Source: Steroidobacter gossypii (GTDB lineage: Bacteria > Pseudomonadota > Gammaproteobacteria > Steroidobacterales > Steroidobacteraceae). From it: a stretch of DNA of 64,000 nt. The notes under the pieces were generated by a model that was not told the DNA's origin, ran no database searches, and saw only the letters and a program-made list of their open reading frames with translations. A program made the translations under genes and the position numbers. Positions 63,327 through 64,000 of the stretch are shown here, in pieces; within the stretch, counting starts at the first letter, position 1; each line of letters opens with the position of its first letter. The stretch spans positions 1 to 64,000 of the forward strand of contig NZ_JAEVLS010000005.1 of NCBI RefSeq assembly GCF_016801985.1, written 5' to 3'.

Positions 63327-64000
63327 ATGAAACCGATTGCGTTTGCTCTGGCCGGCGCGCTGGCGCTGGCTGCCTCTTTTGTAACCACCCCCGCCGGCGC
63401 CGCCGATCCGCCGCGCATCTATCGCAATCCGGTGCTGCATTCGGACTATTCCGATCCGGATGTGATTCGCGTCGGGGACAGCTACTACATGGTGGCCTCG
63501 ACGTTTCATTTCTCGCCGGGCCTGCCGGTGTTGAAATCCAAGGACCTGGTGCACTGGCAGCTGATCGGCCACGTGCTGTCGCGGCTCGACTTTCATCCCA
63601 GCTATGACTTGCCCGGCCCGGTGGAGTTCGACGACACCACCGAGCGCATCCCGTTCAACACCAGGATGGGCCATCGCTACGCCGCCGGCGTGTGGGCGCC
63701 TGCAATCCGCTTTCATGACGGGCGCTTCTATGTGTACTTCGCAACGCCCACCGAAGGCGTGTTCATGGCGAGTGCGGCTCGCGCCGAAGGCCCGTGGAGC
63801 GCGCCGGTCAAAGTCATCGACGAGCCGAACCTGGAAGATCCCTGCCCGCTCTGGGACGACGATGGCAACGCTTATCTGATTCATTCGCGCGTCGGCGCCG
63901 GGCCATTGATCCTGCGCAAGATGACCGCCGATGGCACCAAGGTGCTCGACGCCGGCACAGTGATCGTCGAAGACAAAGAGCGCCTGCCCATCCTCGAAGG
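63327..64000 (+). CDS. GH43-family glycosidase, 5' part
   Basis: The first 224 residues of a secreted glycosidase: signal peptide MKPIAFALAGALALAASFVT, then YRNPVLHSDYSDPDVIRVGD with the catalytic base Asp, and EDPCPLWDDDGNAYLIHSRV with the second Asp of the five-bladed propeller. VWAPAIRFHDGRFYVYF is typical of GH43. Substrates are probably xylan or arabinan side chains. The gene runs off the right edge, and the catalytic acid Glu is not visible. Confidence 0.9.
   Translation, partial: MKPIAFALAGALALAASFVTTPAGAADPPRIYRNPVLHSDYSDPDVIRVGDSYYMVASTFHFSPGLPVLKSKDLVHWQLIGHVLSRLDFHPSYDLPGPVEFDDTTERIPFNTRMGHRYAAGVWAPAIRFHDGRFYVYFATPTEGVFMASAARAEGPWSAPVKVIDEPNLEDPCPLWDDDGNAYLIHSRVGAGPLILRKMTADGTKVLDAGTVIVEDKERLPILE

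Noticed and set aside
1-64000. CRISPR arrays, rRNA and tRNA genes
   Set aside because: No regularly spaced repeats and no rRNA or complete tRNA cloverleaf was seen on either strand by eye; a covariance search was not possible.

Overview
The window is GC-rich Gammaproteobacterial DNA. A complete set of type IV minor pilins with PilY1, a BamA-like protein, an NAD-linked formate dehydrogenase operon, a Ser/Thr kinase paired with an ECF sigma factor, and a TonB receptor beside a GH43 glycosidase together suggest a free-living, polysaccharide-using member of the Steroidobacter/Xanthomonad-like lineages. That placement is inference from gene content; no rRNA or tRNA gene was seen to confirm it.

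From 1 to about 28.6 kb is an accessory island. It opens with one end of an IS66-family element that runs off the left edge. A leftward operon (16964 to 538) then reads GHKL ATPase, DruA (DUF4338), DruB, DruC, DruD, DruE (a 1994-residue helicase with DUF1998-type C-terminus), and NERD-UvrD helicase. The order and sizes of the five central genes match the Druantia type I anti-phage system. The two flanking genes are tightly coupled to it and look like accessory parts. Upstream, past a decayed IS256-family transposase, lies a second leftward set of three genes: a trypsin-like serine protease, a 139-residue unknown, and a protein with a possible PD-(D/E)XK nuclease core. This is the best candidate for an undescribed defence module. 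Next come an AlpA-type regulator, a P4-type tyrosine integrase, a pRiA4b ORF-3-like protein, a Fic gene frameshifted inside its catalytic motif, a frameshifted ParB-like gene, and a relaxase with a MobC-like accessory protein. Together these look like a decaying integrative mobilizable element carrying defence cargo.

From 28.6 to 34.7 kb are a truncated and a nearly complete copy of a LOG-family gene flanking an SDR oxidoreductase, then a BamA-like outer-membrane protein followed by a DUF4397 lipoprotein. An orphan OmpR-type regulator and an orphan DNA methyltransferase abut tail to tail at 35627/35628.

From 36.6 to 43.4 kb is the minor-pilin operon fimT-pilV-pilW-pilX-pilY1-pilE. A diguanylate cyclase, a beta-propeller lipoprotein, and the ECF sigma/kinase pair follow to 50.3 kb. 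From 50.3 to 56.8 kb is the fdsGBA-fdhD-fdsD formate dehydrogenase operon, convergent with a nitrate-reductase-associated protein gene. The right end carries a methyltransferase, a Gfo/Idh/MocA oxidoreductase, a TonB-dependent receptor, and the start of a GH43 glycosidase, which looks like a carbohydrate-use locus cut by the window edge.
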